From positions 6,696,001 through 6,760,000 of the forward strand of contig NZ_JBBOCA010000001.1 in the NCBI RefSeq assembly GCF_038002225.1: a stretch of DNA of 64,000 bases. The letters are read 5' to 3'. The notes under the pieces are model-generated. The model saw nothing but the letters and a program-made list of their open reading frames with translations, made no database searches and had not been told where the DNA came from. Source of the stretch: Paenibacillus sp. FSL R7-0204. Lineage in GTDB: Bacteria; Bacillota; Bacilli; Paenibacillales; Paenibacillaceae. Below are positions 59,987 to 64,000 of the stretch, piece by piece (the stretch's first letter is position 1; each line of letters opens with the position of its first letter). The position numbers and the translations under genes are program-made.

Positions 59987-61906
59987 TTATCGGGAGTCGG
60001 AATCGTCCGGCCCTTCTGCACGCGGCAGAAGGGTGATGGACTCGGTTCCGGCTCCTTTTTTGCTCATAAAACGGATTTCGCCCTCCATCGCTTCAATAAT
60101 ACGGAAGGTAACCATCAGCCCGAGCCCCGTGCCCTTCGTCTTATTGGAAGAGAAATACGGCTCGCCCAGACGGCTAAGCACAGCCGGTTCCATGCCTGCC
60201 CCGTTATCCTTAATATGAATATGCACCTTATCCCCCCGGCTGTAGGCCAGCAGATGAATCGTGCCTTCCTCCCCCAGGGATTCAATGCTGTTCTTGATGA
60301 TATTAATCATCGCCTGCTTGAACTTCGAGGAATTCCCTTTGACCCGCAGGCCTTCTTCCACCTCCAGAATCATTTTGCCCCCGTTCAAATGGCATAAAGG
60401 CAGCAGGATGCTCTGGATATGCATGAACTCTTCATTTACATAGAGCAGGGAGACCTGTTCAAATTCCGGCTTGGCAAAGGTCAGAAAATCAGTAATAATA
60501 CTCGCCGCCCGATCCAGCTCGCTTAGCGCCATGGACAGGTATTTCTGCTCATCCCCGCTCGACTTCTCACTGAGCAGCTGGAGGAACCCCCGGGTCACCT
60601 GGAGCGGGTTACGCACCTCATGGGCTACCGATGCTGCCAGCTCGCTGATAATCTCCATTTTCTCCGAACGCTGTAATTCGTTGTTGAACAGCTCCAGCTC
60701 CTGCGAATACTTCACCACTTGGCTGTGGTTCTGCGCCAGCCGCCGCCCCAGAATCACTATCAGCGAGAGAATGAACACAACCAGCGCCCATTTCCAGTAG
60801 AAGAGATCATAATTCCCGCGTCTGAAATAATACCACAGCAGCTCCAAAATCCCGGTAAGGGCAGCCGTACCGAAGCCGCATGCGAAGATGATCGCATCCT
60901 TGTTGCGCTTCAGGGAGAACACAATTACGCAGCCGATCAGCAGAATGAATTGAAGAATCATAATAATGCCGACAATGTTGGTGGAGATGAAGTAGTAGAA
61001 TTTCAGATACCGGCCCCCGGAGAGTGCATTTATAATGAGGAGGACACAGCAGAATAAGGAATAGGCCATCTGGAATTTGCGGAACCTGCGGATGATGCCG
61101 TATTTGCCCGCGCCGAATATTTTCTCAAACAGAAAGGTCAGTGCGGGTAACAGGGACAACAACGCCACATCGAACAAAAATACACTGAGCCCGCCCAAAT
61201 AGCTATAGAAGGTATACGTGAAGGAAGAGTAGGTTACAGATAACACACCGGTAGAGGCAATGACAATGGACAGCGAAGCTGCTACGGGGAAATACTCCTT
61301 GTTCAGGAAAAATGCGCATACAAACAGCACCGCCGCCACGAAGATAAAAGCGCCGCCCAGAATCACATCTATAAGTCCGTTTTTGATATAGTCCTTGATT
61401 AGAAGACTGTGCTCACCGAGCATCACCTGCTCTTTGATTCCGATCCGGTCCTGGAGCGTCTGCGTCCAGATATAGAGCGTCTTTCCGTTATCCCGCATAT
61501 CCAGAGGCACAAGCAAGGAATAATTATCCATAATGAAGCCGCGGTCTCCTTCAAAAACCAGCCGGTCCTCCACATACACCTTCACATGCAGCGCATAAAT
61601 CGTCTGAATATAGACGGAGGGGGACACGTAATGATAGGAGGGCAAAGTAATCTTGGTCCAGGCGGAGGATACCCCGGTAGGCTTGCGCGGCATCTCCGCC
61701 TTCGCCTCCACATCGATCCACCCCTGGTCATCCTTTACAGGAGCCTGGAGTCCGCCATCATCCGGCCCCTCCTGCCACTTCATCTGCCAATGTCTGATCT
61801 CACTGGCGGGGGAGGGGCTTTGCGCGGACACCAGGAGACTTCCGCAGGCTAGGCAAAGCAGAAACAATACTAACGCTGTATGTAAACTTTTGACCATCAA
61901 AGACAT
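59987..61906 (-). CDS. 7TM sensor histidine kinase, paralogue 1
   Basis: 639 residues: signal peptide (about 1-28), an external beta-rich domain (about 30-165, like 7TMR-DISM extracellular parts; WTKITLPSYHYVSPSVYIQ), seven membrane helices (about 175-400), HisKA with SVAHEVRNPLQVTRGFLQLL (His near 427) and HATPase_c (INIIKNSIESLGEEG, IKDNGAGM, KTKGTGLGLMVTFRIIEAM). The kinase core resembles sporulation-kinase-type HPK families. Convergent with the NHLP peptide gene (18 bp between ends), and paralogous to the next kinase. No response regulator is adjacent. Confidence 0.93.
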   Translation of the reverse strand: MSLMVKSLHTALVLFLLCLACGSLLVSAQSPSPASEIRHWQMKWQEGPDDGGLQAPVKDDQGWIDVEAKAEMPRKPTGVSSAWTKITLPSYHYVSPSVYIQTIYALHVKVYVEDRLVFEGDRGFIMDNYSLLVPLDMRDNGKTLYIWTQTLQDRIGIKEQVMLGEHSLLIKDYIKNGLIDVILGGAFIFVAAVLFVCAFFLNKEYFPVAASLSIVIASTGVLSVTYSSFTYTFYSYLGGLSVFLFDVALLSLLPALTFLFEKIFGAGKYGIIRRFRKFQMAYSLFCCVLLIINALSGGRYLKFYYFISTNIVGIIMILQFILLIGCVIVFSLKRNKDAIIFACGFGTAALTGILELLWYYFRRGNYDLFYWKWALVVFILSLIVILGRRLAQNHSQVVKYSQELELFNNELQRSEKMEIISELAASVAHEVRNPLQVTRGFLQLLSEKSSGDEQKYLSMALSELDRAASIITDFLTFAKPEFEQVSLLYVNEEFMHIQSILLPLCHLNGGKMILEVEEGLRVKGNSSKFKQAMINIIKNSIESLGEEGTIHLLAYSRGDKVHIHIKDNGAGMEPAVLSRLGEPYFSSNKTKGTGLGLMVTFRIIEAMEGEIRFMSKKGAGTESITLLPRAEGPDDSDSR

Positions 61907-62012
61907 GCAAGCACCTCAGAGGAAAGTTTTAGAAGCAAAGTTCTGTAGTGTTAATATTTCGCCCCTTGCTCTGCCCATCCCTTCAAAAAAACGGAATAAA
62001 CAAAAAAAATTT

Positions 62013-63908
62013 CTAATTCATACTGGAGGCCGGCAATTTAATAAGCACCTCAGTTCCTTCGCCCTTGCGGCTGTGGAACTCAATCGTGCCGTTCATCGCT
62101 TCAATAATACGGAAGGTGACCATGAGGCCGAGCCCCGTCCCCTTGGTCTTATTCGAGTAATACGGCTCGCCCAGACGGGCCAGTTCGCTAACCTTCATTC
62201 CCACGCCGTTATCCTTCACGCTGATGATTACCCAGTTGCCTGTCCTCCAGGCTGTTACGACAATCTCCCCCTCCTCCTGCAGTGATTCAATGCTGTTCTT
62301 GATCAGATTAATGAAGGCCTGCTTGAATTTGGCCGGGCTGCCCGTCACTTGAAGCTCCTGCTGCAGACGCAGCTCTATCGAACCGCCCTGCAGATTAGCC
62401 AGCGGCAGCAGGATTCCCGACACATGCTTCAGCTCCCCCGAGACTTCGAATACATCCACGATATCCACGCCCGGCTTCGCAAAGGTAAGGAAATCGGTAA
62501 TGATCACCGAGGCCCGGTCCAGCTCTCCCACAGCCATCTTCAGATACTCCTTCTCCTTGTTGCCGGAGCGCTCCCCCAGAATCTGCAGGAACCCGCGTGT
62601 GACCTGGAGCGGATTACGCACCTCATGGGCTACCGAGGCGGCCAGCTCACTGATAATCTCCATTTTCTCCGAACGCTGCAGCTCATTATTGAACTTCTCC
62701 AGCTCCCTGGCGTATTCCAGCGCCTTCTCATGGCTTCCCGCAAACCGTTTCCCCAGAATAGCAATCAGGGAAAGAATGAATACCACCATGCCCCATTTCC
62801 ACCAGTACAGATGATACCTCTCCATTGAAATGAAGTAACGCAGCAGCTCCGCTACGGAGACCAAGGCAAATACTGAGAAGCCGCCAGTGAACAGAATGGC
62901 ATCTGAATTGCCCCTGCGGGCATAAGAAAACGCCAAGAACAGCAGGTAGATAAGCTGGGCCATCATTAGTACACCGGTTGCGTTAATAGTCAGAATAGAA
63001 TACAGCGCATCCAGCCGGAAGGACACCGCGGCATTCAGAATAAGCGCTGCGGTACAGAACAGAGAATAGGCCAGCTGAAATTTACGCACCCGGGTAGTGA
63101 ATCCCCGCTTGCCCGGTCCGAATAGCTGCTCAAAATAAAGCGTGAACGCCGGCATAATGGTGAACAGGGCCAAATCGAAGCTGATCTGCCTCAGACGATC
63201 CCCCCGACTTAGAATCAGGGTCAGAAACGGGGAGTACGTCAGCAGCAGCACTCCAAAGGACAGGATGACAAGGGCCAGAAAGAAACCGCTGTAGAAAAAT
63301 TCGGGCTTAAGGAACAGCAGGCAGATCAATAACGCTCCGGCCATGAAGATCATGGCGGCTCCGAGTACAACGTCCACCAGATCCTGCTTCACATAAAAGG
63401 ACAGCAGCTGATTATAGCTGCCAACCCTTATGTCCCCCTCGATTCCAAACTCCCCGCTGCCTGCATTCCACAGATAGAGCGGCTTTGCACTGTCTTGTGC
63501 CGGGAGCGGAATCAGCACCTTGTTGCCGCTATATTCCACATCCCCGCTGGAATCGTAGATTAGCCGGTTGTCTATATATGCTTTCAGGTTGTCGCCAAAT
63601 ACTCTATCGATCAGAATAGCGGGAGCTGCTCCCGCAGGGGGCAAGGTAATCCGCATCCAGGCGGAAGCGGTACCAGGTGGCGAAAGGGGTCTGGCCTCCC
63701 TGGCCCGTACCCATGTCCATCCGGCGGCTGGCCCTGCCATTACAGCTTCTATGCCGCTATTCCCGGCCGTTTCCCACTTCAGCTCCCAGGCCGGAATTTC
63801 CGCTTCGGTATGTGTATCCCATTCTATGGCGATCCCCGCCGGAATGATGGTTATTACAAGCAGCAGCATAATAAAGACTGCGGCTGTTTTGGTTGATGCT
63901 AACTTCAT
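62013..63908 (-). CDS. 7TM sensor histidine kinase, paralogue 2
   Basis: 631 residues with the same order as its neighbour: signal peptide, external domain, seven membrane helices (about 170-395), SVAHEVRNPLQVTRGFLQIL (His near 426), HATPase_c with INLIKNSIESLQEEG and KTKGTGLGLMVTFRIIEAM. The catalytic halves of the two proteins are nearly identical while the external domains differ, suggesting a tandem duplication with divergent sensing. Both genes begin after GAGGTGC, and 106 bp separate them. Confidence 0.93.
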   Translation of the reverse strand: MKLASTKTAAVFIMLLLVITIIPAGIAIEWDTHTEAEIPAWELKWETAGNSGIEAVMAGPAAGWTWVRAREARPLSPPGTASAWMRITLPPAGAAPAILIDRVFGDNLKAYIDNRLIYDSSGDVEYSGNKVLIPLPAQDSAKPLYLWNAGSGEFGIEGDIRVGSYNQLLSFYVKQDLVDVVLGAAMIFMAGALLICLLFLKPEFFYSGFFLALVILSFGVLLLTYSPFLTLILSRGDRLRQISFDLALFTIMPAFTLYFEQLFGPGKRGFTTRVRKFQLAYSLFCTAALILNAAVSFRLDALYSILTINATGVLMMAQLIYLLFLAFSYARRGNSDAILFTGGFSVFALVSVAELLRYFISMERYHLYWWKWGMVVFILSLIAILGKRFAGSHEKALEYARELEKFNNELQRSEKMEIISELAASVAHEVRNPLQVTRGFLQILGERSGNKEKEYLKMAVGELDRASVIITDFLTFAKPGVDIVDVFEVSGELKHVSGILLPLANLQGGSIELRLQQELQVTGSPAKFKQAFINLIKNSIESLQEEGEIVVTAWRTGNWVIISVKDNGVGMKVSELARLGEPYYSNKTKGTGLGLMVTFRIIEAMNGTIEFHSRKGEGTEVLIKLPASSMN

Positions 63909-64000
63909 TGTGGCACCTCAGTGAATCCTTAGTTGTATTTATATAGTCCATATGATTCTTATTTTCGACAACGTTTGCACAATACCTGCCATCAGACTGC

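Noticed and set aside
60011-60033. Terminator hairpin for the NHLP peptide gene
   Set aside because: CCCTTCTGC/GCAGAAGGG lies inside the kinase coding sequence and has no T-run; it may serve both ends but is not convincing.

Overview
The window looks like a chromosomal segment of a Paenibacillus-type member of the Bacillota. Supporting signs are strong GGAGG-type ribosome binding sites with frequent TTG and GTG starts, YesM/YesN and Lpl-type sugar transport genes, an NHLP-type peptide, PA14-tailed GH26 enzymes, 7TM sensor kinases and moderate GC content with AT-rich promoter gaps. No rRNA, tRNA, insertion sequence, phage or CRISPR locus was found. Product names rest on motifs read by eye; no database search was made.

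Layout. 1-1.8 kb: a siderophore-binding lipoprotein and an FhuF-type ferric reductase. 1.8-11.2 kb: a polysaccharide utilisation locus (heparinase II/III-like lyase, two Lpl-type permeases, a sugar-binding lipoprotein, and the divergent YesM/YesN two-component pair). 11.4-12.9 kb: molybdate transporter genes modB and modA, without modC. 13.0-14.7 kb: an ECF sigma factor with two small membrane proteins and a lipoprotein. 14.9-20.6 kb: a complete peptide ABC transporter (D-F-A-B-C). 20.8-27.5 kb: a WYL regulator, two poorly known genes, an AIM24 pair, Dps and a cation/proton antiporter.

27.6-52.1 kb is a single-direction exopolysaccharide cluster on the minus strand. From its promoter end it encodes a chain-length regulator and kinase, GalU, an initiating sugar-phosphate transferase, five other glycosyltransferases plus a WecG/TagA-type one, two Wzy-like polymerases, a flippase, Ugd and ManC. 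It ends with two GH26 mannanase-like enzymes and a clan GH-A-like enzyme. GalU plus Ugd supplies UDP-glucuronate and ManC supplies GDP-mannose, so the polymer probably contains glucose, glucuronate and mannose, and the terminal hydrolases probably trim or release it. A c-di-GMP-I (GEMM-I) riboswitch lies directly upstream of the first GH26 gene. A DegS/NarL-type two-component system with cre-like sites sits upstream of the cluster.

55-64 kb: a small Cys-rich protein, an AraC regulator divergent from a GH20 hexosaminidase, then an unusual pair (a class I isoprenoid-synthase-like protein and an NHLP-type peptide precursor) facing two tandem paralogous 7TM sensor kinases.

The most notable non-genic signals are: (i) a family of intergenic repeats with an exact 51-nt period at three places (8, 2-3 and 1-2 units) plus a single unit at a fourth, with compensatory changes in small hairpins; (ii) a dispersed long palindrome, two copies, whose inner stem differs in sequence but keeps pairing; (iii) the intact and altered riboswitch leaders of the two tandem GH26 genes; (iv) the isoprenoid-synthase/NHLP pair.
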